A DNA stretch of 18,998 nucleotides from JBLMZW01 sp050259035 (GTDB lineage: Bacteria; Bacillota; Syntrophomonadia; Syntrophomonadales; DTU052), in NCBI GenBank assembly GCA_050259035.1, contig JBLMZW010000214.1, forward strand, positions 1 through 18,998, in the 5' to 3' direction. The translations under genes and the position numbers were made by a program. The notes beneath the pieces are model-generated. The model worked only from the letters and a program-made list of their open reading frames with translations. It did not search any database and had not been told where the DNA came from. How positions within the stretch are numbered: position 1 is the first letter of the stretch; each line of letters begins with the position of its first letter. Of this stretch, positions 1 to 6,566 are shown piece after piece.

Positions 1-1529
1 AGGTGATGCTCGGAGTCCGAGAACTTTCACAAGATAAATTGCCTGCCAATGCCAAGACTTGGGTTAATACTAAATTAAAGTATACCCATGGCTACGGCAT
101 AGCCATGAGCCCAGTTAATGAAATAGCCCAGGAAGGATTACCTGTGTTATTTGTTAAAAATATACCACCTGTATCCACAATAGATCTCAAGGTGGGAACC
201 CCTCAAATATATTTTGGAGAACAGACTAATTCATACGTTATCGTTGACACTCGTACTAAAGAGTTTGACTATCCCATGGGGAAACAAAACGCTGAAACGA
301 CTTATCACGGTAAAAACGGGGTGAAAGTTGGTACACTGGGCAGGCGCATGGTTCTGGCATGGGTATTAAAAGACTATAAAATGCTTTTGTCTTCTGATGT
401 CACCCCCCAAAGCCAGATATTACTCTATCGAAATATTGTAGAACGGGTGAACAAGGTAGCTCCTTTCCTTGAGTATGACGGCGACCCCTATGCGGTAATC
501 GTTTCAGGGAAGACCTACTGGGTGATTGATGCCTATACTACCAGCAGTCTTTATCCCTATTCTGAACCATCGACCAGGGGATACAATTACATCCGGAACT
601 CGGTTAAGGTGGTTATTGATGCTTATGATGGAAGTATGGACTTTTATCTGGCAGACCCCACTGATCCGGTAGCGCAATCATACAGCCGAATATTTAAAGG
701 AATGTTTCATCCGCTGCAGGAGTTGCCAACGGGTCTCCGTTCTCACTTGAGGTATCCGGAAGACCTGTTTAAGACACAGACAGAGATGTATGCTTTATAC
801 CACATGACTGACCCGCAAGTGTTCTATAACAAAGAAGATAAGTGGAGCATTCCTCAGGAAATATTCGGCAGCAATTTACAGCGAGAGCAACTTCAGGCCT
901 ACTATATGATCATGAAGCTTCCTGGAGAAACCGAACCAGAATATGTTCTCATGCTGCCTTTCACTCCCAGTACTAAGGAGAACATGATCAGCTGGTTCTG
1001 CGCTCGTTGCGATGGGGAAAACTACGGTAAACTAAAAGTCTATGATTTTTCCAAGCAGGAATTAATTTTTGGTCCAATGCAGGTCGAATCAAGAATTAAT
1101 CAAAATTCTGAGATTTCTCAGTTGCTTACTCTTTGGAACCAGCAAGGTTCACGAGTATTCCGCGGCAACTTGTTGGTAATTCCGATTAATCAGTCTATCT
1201 TATATATTGAGCCTGTATATCTTCAGGCTGAGCAGAGTAAGATACCAGAACTCCGAAGAATAATAGCGATTTATAATGATAAGGTGGCTATGGAACCAAA
1301 TCTGGGGGATGCGCTAACCCGCCTGTTTAGTAATGAAGAACCGGCAACCGTAGTAGTGCCACCGGGTGGAGAATCGGTAAAAGACCTGGCGGAATCTGCC
1401 GACCTGTATTTTAAAAGAGCCCAATCGGCTATCCAGGCTGGTGATTGGTCTGGCTACGGGGAAAACATGAAAAAGGTGGAGGAAATCCTCAAGCAATTAG
1501 TTGATGCTTCACAGAAGGCGGTCGAGTAG
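1..1529 (+). CDS. UPF0182 family membrane protein, C-terminal part (5' end outside window)
   Basis: This is the C-terminal 509 codons of a UPF0182 (COG1615) protein; the frame is open from the first base and the gene begins upstream. Family members are usually around 900 residues, with several N-terminal membrane segments followed by a large extracytoplasmic domain. What is visible is that soluble domain. The conserved block RELSQDKLPANAKTWVN, then YTHGYGIAMSPVNE and GLPVLFVKNIPP, lies within the first 55 residues, and the tract LLVIPINQSILYIEPVYLQ lies near residue 400. A linker rich in Pro/Gly follows (about residue 452), then a charged helical tail of about 50 residues. The GTG/ATG at the left edge are internal codons, not the start. 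The molecular function of the family is not established. The stop codon abuts the ATG of the next gene, so the two are probably co-transcribed and translationally coupled. Confidence 0.9.
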   Translation, partial: VMLGVRELSQDKLPANAKTWVNTKLKYTHGYGIAMSPVNEIAQEGLPVLFVKNIPPVSTIDLKVGTPQIYFGEQTNSYVIVDTRTKEFDYPMGKQNAETTYHGKNGVKVGTLGRRMVLAWVLKDYKMLLSSDVTPQSQILLYRNIVERVNKVAPFLEYDGDPYAVIVSGKTYWVIDAYTTSSLYPYSEPSTRGYNYIRNSVKVVIDAYDGSMDFYLADPTDPVAQSYSRIFKGMFHPLQELPTGLRSHLRYPEDLFKTQTEMYALYHMTDPQVFYNKEDKWSIPQEIFGSNLQREQLQAYYMIMKLPGETEPEYVLMLPFTPSTKENMISWFCARCDGENYGKLKVYDFSKQELIFGPMQVESRINQNSEISQLLTLWNQQGSRVFRGNLLVIPINQSILYIEPVYLQAEQSKIPELRRIIAIYNDKVAMEPNLGDALTRLFSNEEPATVVVPPGGESVKDLAESADLYFKRAQSAIQAGDWSGYGENMKKVEEILKQLVDASQKAVE

Positions 1530-2426
1530 ATGAAAGAAGAATTAGCCCCTGGCATTTATTTTCTCCAGGCCGGGGAAAAAGGCTTTCCTTATTGTCATTG
1601 CCTTCTAATCGAAAGTGAGTTGCGTGCGGTTATTGACACCGGTGCAGGAGAACAGGTTTTCAACGATCTGGATCCGTTAAGCGTAGATCTAGTTATAAAT
1701 ACTCACTATCATAAGGATCACACGTTCGGTAATGAATTATTTCCGAACGCCAGAATACTGATTCACGCCTTCGATGCACCGCCGCTTTTAGACAAGAACT
1801 GCCGGGATTACTATACCGGATTCTTTGAATGGGAAAAGGTATTCGGGCGGCCTCGTGAATTCCTTCCTCATGCAGGAGGGCACATCCCTGCACCGTTTGA
1901 ACCATCCATTATTCACGGATTTATCACTAATAGTGATACTATAGACTTTGGTCACACCAGGGCTACCGTATTCCATACCCCTGGTCATACGCCAGGTCAC
2001 TGCGGATTTTATTTTGATAAAGAAGGAATATTTTTTGGTGGCGATATTGATCTGGTACGATTTGGTCCATATTACGGAGATTATGTATCCAACCTGGAGG
2101 ACTTCGAAAAATCAATTGAATCTATAGCTGAACTTAGTCTCAACATATACTGTTCTGGACATCGACAACCGATTTATAAAGATATTAATGAGCAAATTCA
2201 ACAGTACAAATCTGTAATCTATCAGCGAGAAGAACGTTTACTTCAACTGCTGACATCCCCATCCAGAATTGAAGATCTGACAGGAAAAAACGTAGTCTAT
2301 TCTGAATACTTTATTGATTACCAGCGATTCTGGGAAAGAAGAATGATCGAGAAACATCTGGAAAAGCTGATTAAGACTCAGCGAGTAAATCTGTTGGAAA
2401 ATGAGTACTACCAGTTGGCTGAATGA
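1530..2426 (+). CDS. MBL-fold metallo-hydrolase
   Basis: A 298-residue metallo-beta-lactamase-superfamily hydrolase, predicted cytoplasmic because no signal peptide is seen. Metal ligands are in the expected order: the HxHxDH motif as THYHKDH (H59, H61, D63, H64), a third-motif His in HTPGH (H153), a bridging Asp in GGDIDL (D172) and a final His in SGHRQP (H211). The catalytic fold therefore appears complete, with two metal sites. The remaining 85 or so residues form a charged helical C-terminal extension that may be a winged-helix-like or dimerisation segment, as in other MBL proteins of the glyoxalase II/RNase Z-like type. The substrate cannot be told from sequence. ATG directly follows the TAG of the upstream gene with no spacer, which implies coupled translation in a run with the SGNH hydrolase. 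Confidence 0.9.
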   Translation: MKEELAPGIYFLQAGEKGFPYCHCLLIESELRAVIDTGAGEQVFNDLDPLSVDLVINTHYHKDHTFGNELFPNARILIHAFDAPPLLDKNCRDYYTGFFEWEKVFGRPREFLPHAGGHIPAPFEPSIIHGFITNSDTIDFGHTRATVFHTPGHTPGHCGFYFDKEGIFFGGDIDLVRFGPYYGDYVSNLEDFEKSIESIAELSLNIYCSGHRQPIYKDINEQIQQYKSVIYQREERLLQLLTSPSRIEDLTGKNVVYSEYFIDYQRFWERRMIEKHLEKLIKTQRVNLLENEYYQLAE

Positions 2427-2450
2427 TAAGCCCCAGGGGAGGAATATAGT

Positions 2451-2996
2451 GTGAAAACCATCGTATGTCTGGGAGACAGTATTACTTACGGATACCCTTA
2501 CGGGCCACAAATATCCTGGACTCATAGACTAGCTGAGGCAACCGGTTACAATATTATCAACCGGGGTATTAACGGCAATACTACTTCTGACATGTTGTCC
2601 AGGTTTGACCGGCACGTTATTGCATTTCACCCTGATTATGTAATTATTATGGGAGGCATCAACGACATTATTTGGCGGGAATCCCATGACCGGATTGTAT
2701 GGAATATTGAACAGATGATAAAAAAGGCTCAAAATGCTGGAATTTCAGTAGTTATAGGTATGGTCACTCCCATTGATGATTCTGAAGGTGAGGCCCGATT
2801 AACCCGGTTGCGAGAATGGCTCACGGAATTCACTCGTGAACAATCAATTCCAGTCATAGATTTTTACTCGGTTTTTATTAATCGAGAAGGCCAATTAATA
2901 AATGAACTATTGCTTGATGGTGGGCATCCTACCACCGAGGGTTACCACCGTATGTTTGAAGCCATCCCTACAACATTATTTCGAGATAATGAATAG
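2451..2996 (+). CDS. SGNH/GDSL-family hydrolase (esterase/lipase-like)
   Basis: A 181-residue SGNH hydrolase of the TesA/acetylhydrolase type. Block I is LGDSITYG with nucleophile S10. Block II Gly is in RGINGNT (G39/G42). Block III is GGINDI with N71. Block V is DGGHPT, giving the D156/H159 pair of the triad. All four SGNH residues are therefore present and the length is typical of a single-domain enzyme. No signal peptide is visible, so it should act in the cytoplasm on an ester such as an acyl or acetyl group; the substrate is unknown. It starts at GTG behind an AGGGGAGG ribosome binding site at 2435-2442. It lies 24 nt after the MBL hydrolase and shares a reading frame with the following receiver gene, separated by one TAG. 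Confidence 0.9.
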   Translation: MKTIVCLGDSITYGYPYGPQISWTHRLAEATGYNIINRGINGNTTSDMLSRFDRHVIAFHPDYVIIMGGINDIIWRESHDRIVWNIEQMIKKAQNAGISVVIGMVTPIDDSEGEARLTRLREWLTEFTREQSIPVIDFYSVFINREGQLINELLLDGGHPTTEGYHRMFEAIPTTLFRDNE

Positions 2997-3014
2997 AGAA
3001 AGGAGAGAATTACC

Positions 3015-3395
3015 ACGAGCCGGATTTTAATTGTTGATGATGAACCTCATATTAGATTACTGCTAGAACAAACCCTTGAGGAATTCGAGGATTCCGGGGC
3101 AGAGATATCAACTGCGGGAAACGGTGCCGAAGCTCTGGAGTTAATTCAACAATCTCCTCCAGACATTATGTTTCTTGATGTTATGATGCCTGAAATAAGC
3201 GGATACGATGTGTGTGATAAAGTAAAAAATGATTGGGCAATGACCGGTATATACATAGTCCTTCTAACCGCCAAAGGGCAGGAATTTGACCGTCATAAAG
3301 GTAGATCAGTTGGTGCTGACCTATATATGACCAAGCCATTTGATCCTGACGCCATCATCGAAGTAACCGCTAAAGTCCTAAAAATCACATCCTAG
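3015..3395 (+). CDS. Stand-alone response-regulator receiver (CheY-like), apparent ACG start
   Basis: The translated frame from 3015 gives a complete single receiver domain of 126 residues with no output domain. It has the acidic pair D8/D9 in ILIVDDEP, the phospho-acceptor D55 in FLDVMMPE, the switch Thr T85 in VLLTAKG and the conserved Lys K107 in TKPFD. The first in-frame ATG (3168) lies inside the phospho-acceptor strand and would delete half the domain, so it cannot be the start. Only 18 nt separate the stop codon of the upstream gene from codon 3015. An AAGGAGAG ribosome binding site (about 3000-3007) has ideal spacing to ACG at 3015, and ACG AGC CGG ATT would read MSRI if it were ATG. 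I therefore assign ACG as the start, or as a mutated or mis-sequenced ATG. No histidine kinase lies nearby. Confidence 0.85.
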   Translation, partial: TSRILIVDDEPHIRLLLEQTLEEFEDSGAEISTAGNGAEALELIQQSPPDIMFLDVMMPEISGYDVCDKVKNDWAMTGIYIVLLTAKGQEFDRHKGRSVGADLYMTKPFDPDAIIEVTAKVLKITS

Positions 3396-4369
3396 ACCGG
3401 TATCGGAGTCTTATCCCGAGACAAAGGAACCACATCTATTTCAACTGTTTCACCATCATCTTTAGTAATCCGTACGTTCGCACTAGGGAGGGTTACAGCA
3501 TCACTGTAACGAGCGGTTAAGGCTGCTGCCCATTCCAGGTCTTCAATGCCCACTGGGTTAAATGACCTAAGTAATGCAACCGGACCAGGATGGGTGGTTA
3601 CTTTTAAAAGGTAATCAGACGGTCTGACAAAAGACTGTAGATTTAAATTATCAGTTTGGTTTCTTCCTATAATAAGTAAATAACCATTATTCCAGAAATG
3701 CCTGCCGTGTTTCAATATTTCCATATCAGCAGCAGCGGCCTCTGCATGACTCTCCAGGAGAAGTCTCAACCGGCGTGAATAATTCTCCATTGTAAGCAAA
3801 CATCCCCCGGCCGGAGTAGGGTAATCAGTAATTCCGAAACTGGCCGCCAACTCCATCTGTCTGCTCCTCGACCTTCCCTTGATATCTGATAAACGTTCCC
3901 GATCTATCCAACCGTTATTTTCAGGAATAGTAGGTGGAAGCAGACGAGCCGATAAAGGCCGTACAATCATTCCAGGAAATCCTGATAACTTTTCAACCGC
4001 GCCCATAGCCGAACGGTTCTGGCTCATGGGCCGCTGACCCAGTACTTCACCAGTAATAATGAAACTAGCGCCTGTTTCCGGCATATATTCGCCGGCTTTC
4101 CGAATCATGAAGCTATGACAGTCAATGCAAGGATTCATGTTTTTTCCGTAGCCGTAACGAGGATTCTTTAATACCGGAATGTATTCATCGGAGATATCAA
4201 TGGTTTTCAAGGCTATTCCAAGTTCTTCAGCACTTTCGGCTATTTTGCTTCCACCACCGAAAAAAGGGGAACTAAAATTAACCGCTTCGACTTCTATCCC
4301 TTGAGCTTTAACTAAACAAACAGCCAATTGTGAATCCAACCCACCGGAAAACAAACAAACCGCTTTCAA
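3392..4369 (-). CDS. ThiI/MnmA-like PP-loop ATPase (probable tRNA or small-molecule thiolation)
   Basis: A 325-residue N-type ATP-pyrophosphatase. The PP-loop FSGGLDS (residues 7-13) begins almost at the N-terminus, and TGEVLGQRPMSQ (about 106-117) matches the second nucleotide-side motif of ThiI-like enzymes. CIDC (C81, C84) together with C190 in PAGGC resembles the three-cysteine arrangement used for a [4Fe-4S] cluster or sulfur relay in TtcA/TtuA/MnmA-type thiolases. The family adenylates a nucleobase carbonyl and replaces its oxygen with sulfur; the exact substrate here is unknown. The protein lacks the THUMP and ferredoxin-like N-terminal domains of true ThiI. The start is TTG at 4369, with GAGGTGA (plus-strand 4375-4381) 5 nt upstream. 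It is the second gene of a pair with the DUF523 gene, 15 nt apart. Its stop overlaps the receiver gene's stop within the four bases CTAG. Confidence 0.8.
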   Translation of the reverse strand: MKAVCLFSGGLDSQLAVCLVKAQGIEVEAVNFSSPFFGGGSKIAESAEELGIALKTIDISDEYIPVLKNPRYGYGKNMNPCIDCHSFMIRKAGEYMPETGASFIITGEVLGQRPMSQNRSAMGAVEKLSGFPGMIVRPLSARLLPPTIPENNGWIDRERLSDIKGRSRSRQMELAASFGITDYPTPAGGCLLTMENYSRRLRLLLESHAEAAAADMEILKHGRHFWNNGYLLIIGRNQTDNLNLQSFVRPSDYLLKVTTHPGPVALLRSFNPVGIEDLEWAAALTARYSDAVTLPSANVRITKDDGETVEIDVVPLSRDKTPIPV

Positions 4370-4384
4370 TTAAATCACCTCATA

Positions 4385-4834
4385 TTAATCTTTGAAGTCT
4401 TCTTCGCTCATAATTTTAATCTTATTCTTTTCTAACAGGGAGGCGGTAACTCCTGATCCCTTTACAATAGAATTTGAAAAACACCCGTCATATATCTGTC
4501 TACAACCGCAAGATGGACTGCGTTCTTTTAAAATGGCAGTAGAAACCTCGTTAAGCAGTGCCAAGTTAAGACAGGATTCTGCCCCCATTATGAACTCCGC
4601 CGTCAAATCCTTCCCGGATAGACTTACAACCCTGGCTTTCCCCGACAGAACGTCGTGACCATCGCCACCCTGTATTTCACAGGCGTTTCGTGGAATACCA
4701 AGTCCGGCTAACATTTCAGGGCAGATTAAAATTATTGGTTTGTCTTTAAGGTAAGAGGCTACCGCCTGATTTAAATTATGCCCTCCGTTATATTTGCAGG
4801 ATGTACCCAACAAACAGGCACTAACCATTATCAT
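4385..4834 (-). CDS. DUF523 family protein (TudS-like Fe-S thiouracil desulfidase candidate)
   Basis: A 149-residue DUF523 (COG1683) protein. The signature is at the N-terminus: SACLLGTSCKYNGGHN with C7 and C13, then CPE (C38) and KERSPSCGC with C109 and C111. DUF523 members include TudS, shown to be a [4Fe-4S]-dependent enzyme that removes sulfur from 2-thiouracil; some members are fused to other domains. The cysteine spacing here fits a three-Cys cluster, so a desulfidase is the best specific guess, but many members are uncharacterised. The ATG at 4834 has GAGGTGA (plus-strand 4842-4848) 7 nt upstream. It is the first gene of a two-gene minus-strand unit with a PP-loop thiolase-like gene, which strengthens a link to thio-nucleobase chemistry. 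Confidence 0.85.
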   Translation of the reverse strand: MIMVSACLLGTSCKYNGGHNLNQAVASYLKDKPIILICPEMLAGLGIPRNACEIQGGDGHDVLSGKARVVSLSGKDLTAEFIMGAESCLNLALLNEVSTAILKERSPSCGCRQIYDGCFSNSIVKGSGVTASLLEKNKIKIMSEEDFKD

Positions 4835-4974
4835 ACCCCATTCACCTCGACTTACTTTATTTGAAACTATAATATTTTAAGGTTTTAAAGGGCATTGATG
4901 CAAGATGCCGAGGCAACAGATGCTTAGGTGTCCGCCCCGGGTGGACTTCTATGGAATAACACGGTTTTCGGATG

Positions 4975-4988
4975 TGTATAATTATACA
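4975..4988. promoter_or_regulatory. 14-bp perfect palindrome, candidate operator
   Basis: TGTATAATTATACA is its own reverse complement. It lies between the divergent DUF523 and htrA genes, 125 nt upstream of the htrA ATG, and contains a TATAAT on each strand. It could be a repressor site or simply AT-rich promoter sequence. No convincing -35 hexamer was found at 16-18 nt on either side. Confidence 0.3.
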
Positions 4989-5062
4989 GGTTGGGAGTTG
5001 GTGCTTGTTAATATGCGCAGGAATGTATAAATATTCGAGATTTCGTTTTACTGCAGTAAATG

Positions 5063-5068
5063 TATAAT
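5063..5068 (+). promoter_or_regulatory. Candidate -10 box (TATAAT) for htrA
   Basis: An exact TATAAT preceded by TG, 44 nt upstream of the htrA start codon. The -35 region is weak: TTTCGT at 5041-5046 gives a 16-nt spacer. The call rests mainly on the -10 match and position. Confidence 0.35.
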
Positions 5069-5112
5069 CTATAGTAAAGATCTTACATAAGGAAAGGAGT
5101 TAAAGATCCGGT

Positions 5113-6258
5113 ATGAGAAAAAATAAGTTTTTCTTAGGTATTGTTCTGTTGCTGGTTGGAATAATGCTGGGGGGAGCTGCTTACTCGCAGTATATCTCTC
5201 GTGATATAGGTGCCCTAAAGGATAAAGTAAATGTGCCTATTGTGGGAATAAACACCGCATCTGGACAGATCATGTCCACCCCAACAGATATTACCGGCAT
5301 GGTCGAAAAGGTCAGCCCGGCGATAGTAAATATTGAAACAACCGTTGAAATAGCCAATCAATACAACCCATTTTTGAGTGATCCATTTTTCAGGGATTTT
5401 TTTGGTAGCGGACTTAATTCAGAGCCAGAGACTGAACAAGGAATTGGGACAGGTTTTATTATTACGGACACTGGTTATATTTTGACTAATAACCATGTTG
5501 TTGATGGGGCAAGCAAAATAGATGTCACCGTTGTTGGTTATAGTAGGCCATTGACTGCGAAAGTGGTGGGAAGTGATTCCGACCTCGATTTAGCGGTTCT
5601 AAAAGTAAATGCGAATAAAATGCTGCCTACAGTTCCACTTGGAAACTCGGATAAAGTAAAGGTCGGCCAATGGGTAGTTGCCATTGGAAATCCCTATGGC
5701 CTCGATCATACTGTGACTATGGGAGTTATTAGTGCGAAGGAACGTCCACTTACTATTGATAACAAAAAATATAAGAACCTCTTCCAAACCGATGCGGCGA
5801 TTAATCCGGGCAATTCCGGTGGTCCGTTGTTAAATACTTCAGGCCAGGTTATAGCCATCAACACCGCAGTAAACTCCAATGCCCAGGGAATTGGTTTTGC
5901 TATTCCAGTTAATACCGCCAAAGATGTATTAGATCAATTAATTAATAAAGGAAAGGTTAGTCACCCCTACCTGGGAGTCTACTTGCAGGATATTTCTGAA
6001 CAATTGGCCAAGTATCTTGGACTTTCTGTTAATAGCGGGGTTCTTGTAGCTGATATTCAATCAGGGGGACCGGCCAGTCGGGCAGGAATTAAAGCGGGAG
6101 ATGTAATTTTATCTGTTGATAAACATACGGTGAAGGATAGCAGTGACCTCGTAGACTACATCAGTGAACAAAAAGTTGGCGATAAAGTTACAGTCAAAAT
6201 TCTGCGAGATGGTAAAAAGATAGATATCCAGGTCACGCTGGCAGAAAAACAAAGTTAA
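5113..6258 (+). CDS. Membrane-anchored HtrA/DegP-like serine protease with PDZ domain
   Basis: A 381-residue S1C-family protease. Residues 7-26 form an N-terminal hydrophobic anchor after a short basic MRKNK, so the catalytic part should be extracytoplasmic. The trypsin-like domain has H128 in LTNNHVV, D159 in SDLDLAVLK and S235 in NPGNSGGPL, a complete catalytic triad. A single PDZ domain follows from about residue 275, with the carboxylate-binding-like YLGVYLQ and the SGGPASRAGIKAGDVI segment. The Asn/Gly-rich linker after the anchor (about 83-110) is typical. One-PDZ membrane-bound HtrA proteins of Bacillota (HtrA/HtrB/YyxA type) degrade misfolded exported proteins. The ribosome binding site GGAAAGGAG (5091-5099) is 13 nt from the ATG, slightly long. 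Transcription probably ends at the hairpin at 6310-6340. Confidence 0.93.
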   Translation: MRKNKFFLGIVLLLVGIMLGGAAYSQYISRDIGALKDKVNVPIVGINTASGQIMSTPTDITGMVEKVSPAIVNIETTVEIANQYNPFLSDPFFRDFFGSGLNSEPETEQGIGTGFIITDTGYILTNNHVVDGASKIDVTVVGYSRPLTAKVVGSDSDLDLAVLKVNANKMLPTVPLGNSDKVKVGQWVVAIGNPYGLDHTVTMGVISAKERPLTIDNKKYKNLFQTDAAINPGNSGGPLLNTSGQVIAINTAVNSNAQGIGFAIPVNTAKDVLDQLINKGKVSHPYLGVYLQDISEQLAKYLGLSVNSGVLVADIQSGGPASRAGIKAGDVILSVDKHTVKDSSDLVDYISEQKVGDKVTVKILRDGKKIDIQVTLAEKQS

Positions 6259-6309
6259 AATAAAGGAAAAGGATTGCCAGTGGGCGAACTTGTTATATGA
6301 ATTGGAGAG

Positions 6310-6340
6310 AGGTGGGTTTTGAAACCCACCTTGATTTTAT
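6310..6340 (+). terminator. Intrinsic-terminator-like hairpin after htrA
   Basis: GGTGGGTT (6311-6318) pairs with AACCCACC (6323-6330) across a TTGA loop. A flanking A-T pair extends the stem, and TTGATTTTAT follows. The stem is strong and the T-tract interrupted, so it may only partly terminate before the DUF6485-pfk unit. Its position also argues that translation of the next gene starts after it. Confidence 0.6.
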
Positions 6341-6365
6341 CCGGAACATAAAAGGAAGATTTGAA

Positions 6366-6566
6366 TTGGACTGTAAAAAAGATAACAATATTAAAAAATG
6401 TAATTGTACTTATGAACCTTGTTCCCGTAAGGGGATGTGTTGTCAGTGCGTGGAATACCATCGAAAACGTAATGAACTTCCTGGATGTTATTTTTCTAAG
6501 GAGACCGAAAGGTCGTATGAAAGGTCTATTCGAGCCTATTTCGCACAGGGAGGGATTATAAAATGA
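6366..6566 (+). CDS. Small cysteine-rich DUF6485 family protein
   Basis: The frame can be extended upstream to an ATG at 6297, but that would place the htrA terminator hairpin inside the gene. TTG at 6366 has AAAGGAAG (6351-6358) 7 nt upstream and gives MDCKKDNNIKKCNC, matching how this family usually begins. The 66-residue product has eight cysteines (C3, C12, C14, C19, C25, C26, C28, C41), with the family core CNCTYEPCSRKGMCCQC followed by YHRKRNELPGCYF. This suggests a small metal-binding (zinc or Fe-S) cytoplasmic protein; its function is not known. Its TGA overlaps the pfk ATG by four bases (ATGA), so the two are coupled. The 66-codon ORF in another frame at 6361-6561 has no such family features. 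Confidence 0.8.
   Translation: MDCKKDNNIKKCNCTYEPCSRKGMCCQCVEYHRKRNELPGCYFSKETERSYERSIRAYFAQGGIIK

Larger units (their letters stand above)
4849..5112. other. Divergent intergenic region between DUF523 and htrA genes
   Basis: About 265 nt without a credible ORF between two divergent genes. Visible structure: a short hairpin at 4930-4946 (GTCCGCC / GGTGGAC, 3-nt loop, one G-T pair), a perfect 14-bp palindrome at 4975-4988 and TATAAT at 5063-5068. I see no tRNA cloverleaf and no riboswitch that I recognise. Both transcription units presumably start here. Confidence 0.6.

Noticed and set aside
4392..4658. 88-codon plus-strand ORF opposite the DUF523 gene
   Set aside because: It is antisense to the conserved Cys motifs of DUF523 and has no ribosome binding site or family features.
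4891..4909. GGCAT...ATGCC stem considered as part of an RNA gene
   Set aside because: The stem is only 5 bp, and neither a cloverleaf nor a riboswitch core can be built around it.
6297..6365. Upstream ATG extension of the DUF6485 gene
   Set aside because: It would run through the terminator hairpin at 6310-6340 and adds residues not expected for the family.
6361..6561. 66-codon ORF in a second frame over the DUF6485 gene
   Set aside because: The other frame has the conserved cysteine pattern, a well-spaced ribosome binding site and the ATGA overlap with pfkA.
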